This document shows, piece after piece, positions 35,289-44,948 of a stretch of DNA of 64,000 bases (the first letter of the stretch is position 1; each line of letters starts with the position of its first letter). The stretch is taken from assembly GCA_017399065.1 (NCBI GenBank), contig JAFQEL010000041.1, positions 23,752-87,751 on the forward strand, written 5' to 3'. Origin of the DNA: Clostridia bacterium. Lineage in GTDB: Bacteria; Bacillota; Clostridia; Oscillospirales; Acutalibacteraceae. Position numbers and translations under genes: made by a program. The notes below the pieces were generated by a model. The model made no database searches and was not told the DNA's origin. It saw only the letters and a program-made list of their open reading frames with translations.

Positions 35289-36143
35289 ATGGAAAACAAC
35301 TTTAATCCTAATTTCAATTCCGTTCCAACCCCCAATCCCGCGCCTGTTCAAAATAATCAGGCATCGGCTCCCGTTTCACAGCAGTGGCAGCCTGTACCGC
35401 CCGTAACTCCGCCTGTACCGCCCGTAACTCCTCCCGCACCCAAGGCCAAGAAAAAGCTCAACATCAATTTCAAGGAGTTTCTTACTCTTCCCTACATACT
35501 TATGGCGGTATGTATTTTCGTCGTTGCTTCCGTGCTTCCCGTAACCCACAACCTTATAATGTCTCTGGTAAATGAAATCTGCGGCGGCAGCAGCTATTAC
35601 TATTATGATTCGGATGCTTACAATATCATAAGCGATCTTTTGAGTATTGTTTCACCGTTCTTCTATATTCTGGCTTATGCTGCCTGTGCTTTCTTTGCAA
35701 ACAAAAAGGTTTCGGGTATGTTTGCTTTCGTAGGCATTGCTTATATAGCAATCAGAATCAGCGACATTATCGAAAACTTCTGCGAAACGGTTCTGGGCTT
35801 CATAATCTTCGCTATCGAAGGCTACTATGTAAATGCAGCTGTTAATGATGTCGGTGCTGTTCTTTGCTTCTTTATCGGCTTCTTCTGCACGATAATTGCA
35901 ATCGCACTCGGTCTTGCAGGTTTTATGTTTGCAAACAAGTTTACAAAAGAGATCGACCTTAAGAAAATGGCTAAGAAAAAGCCTGCTGCTCCCAAGGCTC
36001 CTGCTGCCGTAAACATTCCTCAGGCACCCCAGGCTCCGATTGCTCCCAAGGCACCCCAGGCTCCTGTAATGCCTCAGGCTCCTGTAGCACCCCAGGCTCC
36101 CGTTGCTCCTCAGTTTAACCCTGATGCAGATAATAACGGCTGA
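35289..36143 (+). CDS. Proline-rich four-helix membrane protein
   Basis: 284 residues. A cytosolic Pro/Asn/Gln-rich N-terminus (about 1-55, with PVPPVTPP repeats) leads to four hydrophobic segments (about 69-91, 117-138, 142-160 and 190-215) and a Pro/Ala-rich tail with QAPVAPQAP-type repeats. The build (low-complexity Pro arms around a small helical bundle) is common in uncharacterised gut Clostridia proteins. No catalytic motif is seen. It is a single gene between a consensus promoter and a strong terminator. Confidence 0.72.
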   Translation: MENNFNPNFNSVPTPNPAPVQNNQASAPVSQQWQPVPPVTPPVPPVTPPAPKAKKKLNINFKEFLTLPYILMAVCIFVVASVLPVTHNLIMSLVNEICGGSSYYYYDSDAYNIISDLLSIVSPFFYILAYAACAFFANKKVSGMFAFVGIAYIAIRISDIIENFCETVLGFIIFAIEGYYVNAAVNDVGAVLCFFIGFFCTIIAIALGLAGFMFANKFTKEIDLKKMAKKKPAAPKAPAAVNIPQAPQAPIAPKAPQAPVMPQAPVAPQAPVAPQFNPDADNNG

Positions 36144-36180
36144 TTTATACTTAAAAATCAGAATTAATACGATTTGATAA

Positions 36181-36216
36181 AAATCAACCTCACGGTTTCC
36201 GTGAGGTTGATTTTTT
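36181..36216. terminator. Convergent terminator
   Basis: The perfect 15-bp arms AAATCAACCTCACGG (36181-36195) and CCGTGAGGTTGATTT (36199-36213) have a 3-base loop, T after and A before. It serves the plus-strand membrane protein and probably the minus-strand phosphoesterase that ends within it. Confidence 0.88.
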
Positions 36217-36964
36217 AAGGCTGCTTATTCTTTTCGTCGTTGATTTTCATCTGTTGTATGGTCTTTTTCAACAGGTCAGGCTGATAGGCATTCTTCAGAA
36301 TTTCTGCAAATTTATATTTTCTTTCCTCGGTGGGGAAGATATCGAGCTTTAAAAAATCTTCAATAGTTTTATCAAGATTATATTCTACACGTTGATGGGT
36401 GACTTCTCCGTTTTCAAAAATATAGTAACTTGCTCGCGTATCTTTATCACACTGAAAGCCTGCAGGTCGCATACAGCGATAGGTTATGCCGTTGATTTTT
36501 CTTTCAACGTGATAATGGCAGTGACCGAACCAAACCTCATCAATTTGAGCATCTGCCGCTTGGATATACGGCTTGAAAGCAGCTTCAATATCATCATCGG
36601 AAGTGTTTGGCAGTATGTCATATTCTACTGTATATGAGCCGTGCAGAAGCAGTATGTGTCCGTCAAGCACTGCGGTTTCCGGAAAAGTTTTTATCCATTC
36701 GAGCTGATCTGCCGTCAGCTGTTTGCGAGACCATTTGTCCCAAAAGTGCTTGGGAGCTTCCGATACTATCTGTGCATCGTGGTTGCCGATTATACACAGA
36801 GGATTATATTTTTTCAGCAGGTCAACACATTCGCCGGGGTGAGATCCGAAATTTGCCAGATCGCCAAGGAAAACCAAACGGTCAAAATTGTCGGCATCTT
36901 TTAAAATTGCTTCAAGTGCGTGTAAATTTGCATGAATATCCGATAAAATCAGGGTTCGTTTCAT
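36215..36964 (-). CDS. Calcineurin-like metallophosphoesterase
   Basis: 249 residues. The metal motifs are all present: LSDIHAN (about 8-14), FLGDLANFGSHP (about 32-43), IIGNHDAQ (about 59-66), LLLHGSY and WFGHCHYH. This is the YfcE/MPP-like group of small phosphodiesterases, cytosolic, with Mn or Ni. The C-terminal 50 residues form a charged helix. It is monocistronic with its own TTGACA promoter. The substrate is unknown. Confidence 0.9.
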   Translation of the reverse strand: MKRTLILSDIHANLHALEAILKDADNFDRLVFLGDLANFGSHPGECVDLLKKYNPLCIIGNHDAQIVSEAPKHFWDKWSRKQLTADQLEWIKTFPETAVLDGHILLLHGSYTVEYDILPNTSDDDIEAAFKPYIQAADAQIDEVWFGHCHYHVERKINGITYRCMRPAGFQCDKDTRASYYIFENGEVTHQRVEYNLDKTIEDFLKLDIFPTEERKYKFAEILKNAYQPDLLKKTIQQMKINDEKNKQP

Positions 36965-37006
36965 AATATTTTATACCTTTCGTTTCAATTTTATTGATAT
37001 TTTTAT

Positions 37007-37035
37007 ATATTAACAATTTGCTAAAATATTGTCAA
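37007..37035 (-). promoter_or_regulatory. Promoter of the metallophosphoesterase gene
   Basis: On the minus strand TTGACA (37035-37030), 17 bases and TAATAT (37012-37007) lie 42 bases before the ATG at 36964. Confidence 0.6.
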
Positions 37036-37058
37036 CGCAAAATACATATAACTAACTG

Positions 37059-37087
37059 TTGTTTTTTTCTCAATAATATGATATTAT
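37059..37087 (+). promoter_or_regulatory. Promoter of glycopolymer block 1
   Basis: TTGTTT (37059-37064), 17 bases and TATTAT (37082-37087) lie about 50 bases before the LCP start codon. Confidence 0.5.
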
Positions 37088-37138
37088 TTATACTGTATTT
37101 TTGGAAATATACGCTTTTTTATCGAAAAAGGTGATTTT

Positions 37139-38461
37139 TTGAAAAAGTATAAAAATTCTGTTGAGCGAAAAAAAGACAAGAAAAAACTGAAAACAGCGCT
37201 CGGTATTACTGTGCCGCTTGTACTTATCATCGGTGTTTTTCTCGGGCTCACTTTGCCGATAATTATAAGCTATTATGATAACGCTTACGAAAAAGCGGAG
37301 ATTGTTGAGCGAACTGATGAATATATACGTCCCGAGATGGACGAACAGCCGTCCGGATGGGAGGATGTTACATTAAGCGAGGATGAGCTCGGTAAAGATA
37401 TTGCGGAGGAGCACGAAACTTTGCCGAACAGTGTAAATCAAAGCGGAAATTCCAACAGCTATAACAGCACTAACTCCTTCGGAAATTCTGCAAATGCTGT
37501 CAGTGTTTACGGCAAAACACCTATATTCAAGGTTGAAAAGAAAGACCCGGATGTAGAAAATATACTTGTTCTCGGTACGGATTCAAGGGATGTTACACGT
37601 GAGCGCGGCAGAAGCGATGCAATTATAATTCTTTCTTACAATAAGAAAACCGATGAGGTGAAAATGATATCGGTGCTTCGCGATTCGCTTGTTCCTATAG
37701 AGGGCCACGGATGGAACAGGATTAATTCCGCGTATTCATTTGACGGCGTGGGTCTTGCAGTCAATACAGTTAATCAGATATTTGACCTTGATATACAGCG
37801 GTTTGTGGTAGTCGATTTCAACGGCGTTAAAGATTTTATTAACAAGGTAGGCGGCGTTGACATAAAACTTACAAAGGCGGAGGCTGAATATTTTAATCGA
37901 ACAGGTACGCTCGGCAAGCAGGTTGAGGAAGGAGTATGTCATCTCAGCGGTGCGCCGGCACTGACATATATGCGTACCAGGAAGCTTGACAGTGATTTTG
38001 GCAGAACCGGCCGTCAGCAAAAGATGATACAGGCTTTGGTTGACAAAATTCTTGAGGAAAAAACCTTGCCTGAAATTTATGAGCTGACTGATTTTGCATT
38101 CAAATTGGTCAAAACCAACATAACGCTTCCGGAGCTGACGGGTGTGATATCGGCAATAGCCGGGGCGAATAAAGGTAATAAAGACGAAGATGCTCAGGAT
38201 GAAATCACCGGACTTGAAGGTATGACGGAATCGGAAGAAATGACAGAGTATGAAAAAGATTATTCCGCGCAAGCAAACATATCCGAACCGACTCAGACTC
38301 AAGAGCGGACTGATAAAGCGGCAGGAGGCGGACTGAATATCCGGACACAGCACGTGCCGTATGACGGTGCGTTTTCATACAAGAGATATAACGGCATGGC
38401 TATTATATCATTTGATGTTGATGATGCTGCACGACGTATAAACAGCTTTATTTACGGATGA
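37139..38461 (+). CDS. LytR-CpsA-Psr (LCP) family glycopolymer-wall ligase
   Basis: 440 residues starting with TTG at 37139, preceded by AAAAAGGTGA. There is one membrane helix (about 19-44), a linker rich in Asn/Ser, and an LCP domain (about 140-300) with ILVLGTDSRD, RGRSDAIIIL, ISVLRDS, NRINSAY and TYMRTRKLDSDFGRTGRQQ, the Arg/Asp residues that bind polyprenyl pyrophosphate. A long acidic C-terminal extension (about 345-440) ends in a short folded part. LCP proteins attach secondary polymers to peptidoglycan. As first gene of the block, it implies that the polymer made here is wall-linked. Confidence 0.9.
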   Translation: MKKYKNSVERKKDKKKLKTALGITVPLVLIIGVFLGLTLPIIISYYDNAYEKAEIVERTDEYIRPEMDEQPSGWEDVTLSEDELGKDIAEEHETLPNSVNQSGNSNSYNSTNSFGNSANAVSVYGKTPIFKVEKKDPDVENILVLGTDSRDVTRERGRSDAIIILSYNKKTDEVKMISVLRDSLVPIEGHGWNRINSAYSFDGVGLAVNTVNQIFDLDIQRFVVVDFNGVKDFINKVGGVDIKLTKAEAEYFNRTGTLGKQVEEGVCHLSGAPALTYMRTRKLDSDFGRTGRQQKMIQALVDKILEEKTLPEIYELTDFAFKLVKTNITLPELTGVISAIAGANKGNKDEDAQDEITGLEGMTESEEMTEYEKDYSAQANISEPTQTQERTDKAAGGGLNIRTQHVPYDGAFSYKRYNGMAIISFDVDDAARRINSFIYG

Positions 38462-38479
38462 TTTTCAGGAGGTGTTTCC

Positions 38480-39202
38480 GTGACAGATATCCACTGCCAT
38501 ATTCTGCCCGGCGTTGATGACGGCTCGGGTGCTCTCAGCGATTCTCTTGAAATGGCACGCATTGCAGCAGCTTCGGGAATAAGCAGTATTGTTGCAACAC
38601 CTCACTGCAATATACCGGGGCTTTGTAAAAACTACCGCAGTGAAAAATTAATATCAAATTTCAATGAGCTGCATGATGCACTGGAACGTAATTTGATTCC
38701 TGTTGATTTGTATTACGGTCAGGAAGTTTTCTTTACGGATGACTTTGAAAAACATTTTGAGCACGGAGATTTTTTAACGCTCAACGGCTCGAGATATATG
38801 CTGGTAGAGCTTGATTTTGAGATAAGTGAAGAAGAAGCGATAAAAAGCATAAATCGCGTTGCTTCAACAGGTGTCGTGCCTGTTGCGGCACACCCTGAAC
38901 GGTACGGCTTTATTGTTGAACGGCCCGACCGTGCAGTGCAGCTCTGCCGCGCAGGTGCTTTGCTCCAGCTCAACCGAAGCAGCATAGTAGGTGAGTTCGG
39001 TCAACGCATATATTCAGCGGCAAAATACATATTGGATAACGGGCTTGCCGATGCGGTTGCAAGCGATGCACACAGCCAATACAGCAGAATACCTGATTTT
39101 TCCGATGTGCATGAGGCGATATGCGAGAATTGGTCTTATGATTACGCAGATATTCTTCTGAAAATAAATCCGACAAAAATAATTAAAAATGAAACGGTCT
39201 GA
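38480..39202 (+). CDS. CpsB/CapC-type PHP tyrosine-protein phosphatase
   Basis: 240 residues from the GTG at 38480 with AGGAGGTG upstream. The PHP metal residues are H5 and H7 (DIHCH), H42 (ATPHCN), then YYGQEV, AHPERYG and SDAHS. In capsule loci this manganese-dependent enzyme removes phosphate from the Tyr-rich tail of the BY-kinase and so sets chain length and amount. Two BY-kinase genes with Tyr-rich tails lie just downstream, which supports the role. Confidence 0.92.
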   Translation: MTDIHCHILPGVDDGSGALSDSLEMARIAAASGISSIVATPHCNIPGLCKNYRSEKLISNFNELHDALERNLIPVDLYYGQEVFFTDDFEKHFEHGDFLTLNGSRYMLVELDFEISEEEAIKSINRVASTGVVPVAAHPERYGFIVERPDRAVQLCRAGALLQLNRSSIVGEFGQRIYSAAKYILDNGLADAVASDAHSQYSRIPDFSDVHEAICENWSYDYADILLKINPTKIIKNETV

Positions 39203-39234
39203 AGACTGTTGCTTCAAAGAAAGGCGAAAATCGT

Positions 39235-40053
39235 ATGATAAAATGGCTTCAAAAAATAACTCTTCTGCTGTTTTCCGTAACGCTTGTTGCGTTTATTGCG
39301 TTTTCGGTTATAGACAGGATAAAAACCGATACTACCGTTCCGGTTATCACTGTTGAGTCTGATACTATCGAGATGAGTGTCAGAGACAGCAAGGAGATGC
39401 TTCTCAGAGGCGTTACGGCGTTTGATGAGAAGGATGGAGATATTACGGATAAGGTGCTTGTAGAGTCGGTATCAAAGTTTATAACTCCCGGTGAATGTAC
39501 GGTAACCTATGCTGTTTCTGATTCTGACCGTCACGTTTCCAAGGTCACGCGTACGCTTCGCTATACCGATTACACAACACCGGAGTTTTATATGAAGCGT
39601 GCTTTGGTCTACTCGGTGGATGAGGATGTTGATATACGCTCGGCCATCGGTGCGAGAGACTGTATTGACGGTGATATCAGCGACAAGGTCACCATAACCG
39701 CGACTGATTTTGTTGAGAATACGGCAGGAGTTTTCACTGTGTCCGTATCGGCGGCAAACAGTATGGGCGATATGATATATCTTGATGTTACCGTGCACGT
39801 TGAAGGTAATGAGACGATGGCACCTCAGATTCAGCTTGAAAAGAGCCTTATATATGTTAAGAAGGGCGAAACACCTGTATTTGAAGACTATATAAAAGAG
39901 GTCACGGTCAACGGTGTGCTTATGAAAAATTACAATCTTCTTGTTTCAACTAACTATGACTGTGACAAGGAAGGTACATATAACGTACATTTCTATATTT
40001 CCACCAATGAGGGCTACGAGGGCCACTCTATACTTACGGTTGTTGTTGAATAA
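39235..40053 (+). CDS. Membrane-anchored protein with Ig-like (DUF5011-type) domains
   Basis: 272 residues. One N-terminal helix (about 8-27) is followed by about three tandem beta-rich modules (about 33-115, 118-196 and 200-272) showing DTTVPVITV, VTAFDEKDGDITDKV and ARDCIDGDISDKVTI. The D-x-x-D-GDITDKV pattern is the mark of DUF5011/HYR-like Ig folds. There is no catalytic motif. It lies between the CpsB phosphatase and the first BY-kinase on the same strand. A role in surface display or in holding the polymer machinery is only guesswork. Confidence 0.75.
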   Translation: MIKWLQKITLLLFSVTLVAFIAFSVIDRIKTDTTVPVITVESDTIEMSVRDSKEMLLRGVTAFDEKDGDITDKVLVESVSKFITPGECTVTYAVSDSDRHVSKVTRTLRYTDYTTPEFYMKRALVYSVDEDVDIRSAIGARDCIDGDISDKVTITATDFVENTAGVFTVSVSAANSMGDMIYLDVTVHVEGNETMAPQIQLEKSLIYVKKGETPVFEDYIKEVTVNGVLMKNYNLLVSTNYDCDKEGTYNVHFYISTNEGYEGHSILTVVVE

Positions 40054-40096
40054 TAATGATTATTTTGTTTCGCCTTAGTGCGAGAGGTGATGAGAT

Positions 40097-41617
40097 TTGA
40101 AGAGTAACAGATCGTGGTTTACGATAACTTTTGAATTGAACAGCCTGATAAGAGACCTGGTAAGAAATATATGGGCGATTCTGCTTGCAGGTCTGATTGC
40201 GGCTATGGGAGTAAGCATTTTTGAAAAAAGTATATATACACCCAGCTACACAAGCAGCGCGGTGCTTGTAGTACGCTCTAAGGTGAGCAGCAGCGGTGCT
40301 TACAGTAACCTGTCGGCCTCGAGTGAAATGGCTACGATATTCACGAAGGTTTTTGATCAGGTATCGATGAAGAATCTTGCGGCTGAGAACCTTGGGCTTG
40401 ATTCGTTTGACGGCGATATTACCGCTGAGGTAAACGGTTCGACAAACCTGCTGAATATATCCGTCAAGTCGGACGAGCCGGAGCTTGCATTTAAGCTGCT
40501 GACATCTGTGCTGGAGGTTTACCCGGAAATATCAGATGCGGTATTTACCAATGCGGTAATTGACGTTATTTCTTCACCTAAAATGCCGACTGCTCCGTCA
40601 AATTCCGTGCTTACGCGATACCGTAACCATATCGTATTGTTTGCAATGCTCTTTGAGGCTGCTCTCATAGTGCTGCTGTCGCTGCTTCGCGAAACGGTCA
40701 AGGAGGAAAAAGGATTTTCGGAAAAAATAGATTCGCACATTATTTCGACGATCTCGCACGAGCGTCCGCATCTCTCTCTTAAGGAGAGACTTCACCGAAA
40801 GAAAAGGTCACTGCTTATAAATGATGCATATTCAAGTCTGAGATTTACCGAGGATTACCAGAAGCTTGCAACCAAGCTTGAATATATGCATAAAAACAAG
40901 GGACATAAGGTGTTTGTCGTTACAAGCGTTGCTGAGAATGAAGGTAAGTCTACGGTAGCCGCCAATACGTCATTGGCACTTGCCGGCAGAGGATACCGCG
41001 TTGCGCTTATAGACCTTGATGTCCATAAACCGTCAATGTATAAAATATTTGACTACGGTAAGGAAATGAAAAATGAGTTTTCGGACGTGCTTACAAACCG
41101 TGTCACGCTTGACGATTTCAGCTTTGTACGTTACAGAAAGACTGATCTTATAATTGCTTTTAACAAAAAATCTCATACGAATAAAAACAGTGAATATGAC
41201 GCCACTGCACTGAAAAACTGCATTACCGCGCTTCGCGAAAAGGTTGACTTTGTAATTATAGATACTCCTCCGTCATCTGTTTCGGCAGACAGTGTTATGG
41301 CATCGGCTTTTGTTGACAGAACGCTGCTTGTTGTAAGGACGGACTGCGTTGCGGTACGTGATATTAACGATGCGATACTCGCTGTATCCGACGCGGGCGG
41401 TAAGCTTGCAGGCTGTGTGCTCAACGATGTTTATAAGCCGTTTACACTTTTCGGACAGATAGGAGTTGACGAAACCGGTTATCACGGCTACGCGGCATAT
41501 TACCGCGGTTACTCTAAATACGGCAGAGGCAATTTTGCCGTAGGAGATGCAGATGTGTTTACGGAAGAATCACTCGAAGATAAAACAGATAAAAACAGGG
41601 ATAAGGATACCGTATGA
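40097..41617 (+). CDS. Wzz/BY-kinase fusion (chain-length regulator and tyrosine kinase), copy 1
   Basis: 506 residues from TTG at 40097 (GAGGTGA upstream). The Wzz part has helices at about 24-42 and 178-197. The kinase part has Walker A ENEGKST (280-286), which lacks the usual Pro-Gly before EGKS, A' motif LIDLDVHKP (304-311) and Walker B FVIIDTPPS (385-393). The tail is Tyr-rich (GYHGYAAYYRGYSKYG), the autophosphorylation cluster. It controls polymer length with CpsB. Its stop overlaps the start of the next gene by four bases. Confidence 0.9.
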   Translation: MKSNRSWFTITFELNSLIRDLVRNIWAILLAGLIAAMGVSIFEKSIYTPSYTSSAVLVVRSKVSSSGAYSNLSASSEMATIFTKVFDQVSMKNLAAENLGLDSFDGDITAEVNGSTNLLNISVKSDEPELAFKLLTSVLEVYPEISDAVFTNAVIDVISSPKMPTAPSNSVLTRYRNHIVLFAMLFEAALIVLLSLLRETVKEEKGFSEKIDSHIISTISHERPHLSLKERLHRKKRSLLINDAYSSLRFTEDYQKLATKLEYMHKNKGHKVFVVTSVAENEGKSTVAANTSLALAGRGYRVALIDLDVHKPSMYKIFDYGKEMKNEFSDVLTNRVTLDDFSFVRYRKTDLIIAFNKKSHTNKNSEYDATALKNCITALREKVDFVIIDTPPSSVSADSVMASAFVDRTLLVVRTDCVAVRDINDAILAVSDAGGKLAGCVLNDVYKPFTLFGQIGVDETGYHGYAAYYRGYSKYGRGNFAVGDADVFTEESLEDKTDKNRDKDTV

Positions 41618-43095
41618 AAAACAACAAAAACAACGATGTGAATAGCTCTAATTCACCCGTGGAAATAAGGGTGCTTATCAGTGATATATGGCGCGGGGTA
41701 ATCAAGTTCGGCTGGATTGCTCTGGCTCTTGCCGTGCTTTTCGGAGGGATACAGTTTTACAGGAGCTATGTGCGGTATAAACCTGAATACACCGTTTCCG
41801 CAACGTTTACGGTGCATACGGAAAATGCTGTGCTTTCGGGTGACAACGGCGTTTCTGCATATTCGTTCTACTATAACAAAAATACCGCTGACCAGCTTGC
41901 AAATGTTTTTCCGCACGTTGTCAATAACTCGTTGCTCAAAAATCAGGTGTGCAATGAGCTTGGCGTTAAGTCGATGCCTGCAGCGGTTACGGCAAAATGT
42001 ATTGCAGATACGAATATGGTAACTCTCACAGCCAAGGGTTCAGATCCCCAAATGACCTATGATGTTCTTATGAGTGTTATCAATAACTACTCTTCCGTTG
42101 CCGATTATATTATCGGCCGTACCAAGCTTGTTATGATAAATGAACCTGATATGCCTGACGGGCCTTCCAATACACTGGCGTGGCGTTCTGCTGTGCTAAG
42201 GGCAGCGTTGATAGGTCTCGTAATAGGTGTTGCATGGATAATGGTTTATGCAATACTTCGCAAGACGATACGTACTAAGGAAGATATACACACGATACTG
42301 AATCAGCACTGTGTAGGCATACTGCCGCAGGTCATTTTCAAAAAGTACCGTCGCCAGATTAACTCTGACATAATACTTACAAATCCCCTTATCGGAAACC
42401 ATTTTCTTGAAGCCTTAAGACTTCTCAGAGGCTCTGTACGGCAGTGCCTTGATGAAAAGGACAGGGTTGTAATGATAACAAGTACTGCTCCGGGTGAGGG
42501 CAAGTCTGTTGTAACGTTTAATATTGCGGCATCTTTTGCTAAAAGCGGCAGCAAGGTGCTTGTGGTTGACTGTGACCTGCGCGACTCCGGAATAGATACA
42601 ATACTTTCGGGCGATGATTACGGAGTGAAGGTAACAGATGAAAAGAAAACATATACAGTAAGCAGTATTGAAGCGTTGGGCTTCGATATACTCAGTTTTA
42701 AAAACGGTGAGGATAATTTGCAGGAGATCATACGTACCTCACAGCTCAAGAATCTTTTTGAACAGATGAAGCAGGAATATGACCTTGTTTTTGTTGACAC
42801 TCCGCCTTGCGGAATTATTTCGGATGCAACAATAATTGCCGGTGCTGCGGACACGCTGCTCTATGTTATAAGACAGGATGCTGTTTTGCAGACCAGCATC
42901 AGGGCAGGTATAAATTCCATGCTCGAAACAGAAATAAAATTTGCCGGCTGTGTTCTCAACGGTGCAACAGGTGGCTTTGGCGGATACGGCAACTATAACG
43001 GGTATTCCGGCTATAACAAGTATTATCGCGGCAGTTATTCACGCAGATACGGTTACGGATACAGTAAAACCCAAAAAACAAAAGAAAACAAATAA
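41614..43095 (+). CDS. Wzz/BY-kinase fusion, copy 2
   Basis: 493 residues, overlapping copy 1 by ATGA. Helices are at about 30-48 and 196-215. Walker A APGEGKSV is at 292-299, the A' motif is DCDLRDSG (319-326), where the usual R-K/P end is changed to D-S, and Walker B is LVFVDTPPC. The C-terminus is strikingly rich in Gly/Tyr (GFGGYGNYNGYSGYNKYYRG). It is clearly diverged from copy 1. Copy 1 lacks canonical Walker A residues and copy 2 lacks canonical A' residues, so they may work as a mixed complex; this is inference. Confidence 0.88.
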   Translation: MKNNKNNDVNSSNSPVEIRVLISDIWRGVIKFGWIALALAVLFGGIQFYRSYVRYKPEYTVSATFTVHTENAVLSGDNGVSAYSFYYNKNTADQLANVFPHVVNNSLLKNQVCNELGVKSMPAAVTAKCIADTNMVTLTAKGSDPQMTYDVLMSVINNYSSVADYIIGRTKLVMINEPDMPDGPSNTLAWRSAVLRAALIGLVIGVAWIMVYAILRKTIRTKEDIHTILNQHCVGILPQVIFKKYRRQINSDIILTNPLIGNHFLEALRLLRGSVRQCLDEKDRVVMITSTAPGEGKSVVTFNIAASFAKSGSKVLVVDCDLRDSGIDTILSGDDYGVKVTDEKKTYTVSSIEALGFDILSFKNGEDNLQEIIRTSQLKNLFEQMKQEYDLVFVDTPPCGIISDATIIAGAADTLLYVIRQDAVLQTSIRAGINSMLETEIKFAGCVLNGATGGFGGYGNYNGYSGYNKYYRGSYSRRYGYGYSKTQKTKENK

Positions 43096-43130
43096 GCGGC
43101 TGTAATTCGTTTCGGGAGGTGAGTGAGCGA

Positions 43131-44867
43131 ATGAAAAAGCCCGGCGAGTATAATGAGCTGTTTCGCTCTCTCGGCTCTGAGTGGAAATGGCTTCTCGGAT
43201 ATATCTCACGTTATAAGCTTCATATTGCGGTTTATGTGATAATGGGCATTGTTGCTGCGGCGATGGGGCTGGGCGTGAGCGTTTCGTCAAAATATCTTAT
43301 AGATGCGGTTCTTGACAAAAATGTACATACCATTGTGACCAGTGCGGCTGCTGCAGTTTTTCTGGGGCTGGCACAGATAGTCATAAACGCCGTAATATCA
43401 AGGGTTGCTGCAATGGCTGGCACCAAGATAAGCAGTGAAATACGTGAGAATATATACGAGCATATTGTGTTTTCAAAATGGGAGTCTGTAAGACGTTACC
43501 ATTCGGGTGATCTGCTTAACAGAATTGAAGGCGATGCCGGTGCTGTGGCAAGCAGCATAGTTACTTTTATACCTGGTGTTTTTACCAAGCTTACTCAGTT
43601 TGTCGGCTGTCTTGCGCTTGTGCTTTATTATGATCCGACAATGGCGATCTTTGCGTTTTTGAGCACTCCTTTTCTTGCCCTTTCTTCACGTATTACTGCC
43701 AAAATGACACGTAAATACAACAAAGAGAGTCGTGAAATGAACGGTAAGCTGATAAGCTTTTATTCTGAGTCTATACAAAACTTGCAGATGATAAAGGCTT
43801 TTGATATTACCTCACGATATGTAGAGCAGATACGCCGAAATCTTGCACTTTACAGAAAAATAAGGCTCGATCATGACAAATTCGCTACAATAATGACGGC
43901 TTGTATGGCTGTAATAGGTCTTATAGTCTCGTATGCTTGCTACGGCTGGGGTGTATGGAGGCTTTGGAACGGCATAATAAGCTTTGGTACGATGACACTG
44001 TTTTTGCAGATATCCGGCAAGCTGACAGCCTCATTTTCTTCGCTCGTTTCACTTGCACCGAGTGCAATCTCAATAGCTACTGCTGCCGGCAGAATTATGG
44101 AGATCACACAGATGCCTCTTGAAAACGGCGGCGATGCGGATAAGGCAGCTCGAATGAGCGATTCCGTAAGAAAAAACGGGGTTACAATAGAATGTGAAAA
44201 CTTGACATATACTTATGATGACGGCACGGAACCCGTTGTGAAAGATGTTTCATTTATTGCCCGTGCAGGAGAAACAATAGCCTTCGTAGGTCCTTCGGGA
44301 GAAGGCAAAACTACGGTTCTGCGGCTTATTTTAGGCTTGCTTGAGCCGGATTCAGGCTCGATTATAATGCGTACGGATGACGGTGAGGCTATTAAGGCTT
44401 CAGAGAGCACGAGGCGGTTTTGCTCATATGTACCGCAGGAGAATGCGGTGTTTTCGGGCTGTATTGCGGATAATCTGCGCATCGTCTGCCCTGAGGCAAG
44501 TGATGATGATTTGAAATGCGTTCTTGAAGCGGCAGATGCGTGGAGTTTTATTGAGAGACTGCCGCTCGGCATTTACACCCCTGTTGATGAAAAAGGTGTT
44601 AATTTTTCCGAGGGACAGATTCAGCGTATATCAATTGCACGTGCTCTTTTGCGTGATGCAGCTGTTATTGTTATGGATGAGGCTACAAGTGCACTTGATG
44701 CCGCTACGGAGGAGAGGGTGCTTGCAAATATGATGAAGGCATATCCTAACCGCACACGAATTATAACAACGCACAGACCCAGTATGCTCAGGTATTGTAC
44801 GCGTATTTACCGAATAAGCACAGACGGCACGCTGACTCAGGTGAGTGCTGAGGAAGCTGCAGGATAA
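43131..44867 (+). CDS. ABC transporter, fused membrane and ATPase domains (exporter type)
   Basis: 578 residues from the ATG at 43131. GGGAGGTGA ends 8 bases upstream and includes the alternative GTG at 43119. Six membrane helices lie in 1-310. The ATPase domain has Walker A GPSGEGKTT (387-395), a Q-loop (YVPQEN), the signature FSEGQ (492-496) in place of LSGGQ, and Walker B VIVMDEATSALD. There is no N-terminal C39 peptidase. The position between the BY-kinases and the peptide cassette suggests export of either peptide or lipid-linked sugar. A terminator follows, so it belongs to transcription block 1. Confidence 0.9.
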   Translation: MKKPGEYNELFRSLGSEWKWLLGYISRYKLHIAVYVIMGIVAAAMGLGVSVSSKYLIDAVLDKNVHTIVTSAAAAVFLGLAQIVINAVISRVAAMAGTKISSEIRENIYEHIVFSKWESVRRYHSGDLLNRIEGDAGAVASSIVTFIPGVFTKLTQFVGCLALVLYYDPTMAIFAFLSTPFLALSSRITAKMTRKYNKESREMNGKLISFYSESIQNLQMIKAFDITSRYVEQIRRNLALYRKIRLDHDKFATIMTACMAVIGLIVSYACYGWGVWRLWNGIISFGTMTLFLQISGKLTASFSSLVSLAPSAISIATAAGRIMEITQMPLENGGDADKAARMSDSVRKNGVTIECENLTYTYDDGTEPVVKDVSFIARAGETIAFVGPSGEGKTTVLRLILGLLEPDSGSIIMRTDDGEAIKASESTRRFCSYVPQENAVFSGCIADNLRIVCPEASDDDLKCVLEAADAWSFIERLPLGIYTPVDEKGVNFSEGQIQRISIARALLRDAAVIVMDEATSALDAATEERVLANMMKAYPNRTRIITTHRPSMLRYCTRIYRISTDGTLTQVSAEEAAG

Positions 44868-44877
44868 TAGTTGTTTT

Positions 44878-44916
44878 AAGCAGGAGGTGTATATGGCCTT
44901 CTGCTTATTTTTTTTA
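44878..44916 (+). terminator. Terminator ending glycopolymer block 1
   Basis: Arms AAGCAGGAGG (44878-44887) and CCTTCTGCTT (44897-44906), paired with one G-U, are followed by eight T (44908-44915). Confidence 0.8.
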
Positions 44917-44948
44917 AGTGAATTACTGTATATATTTATATAAATATA

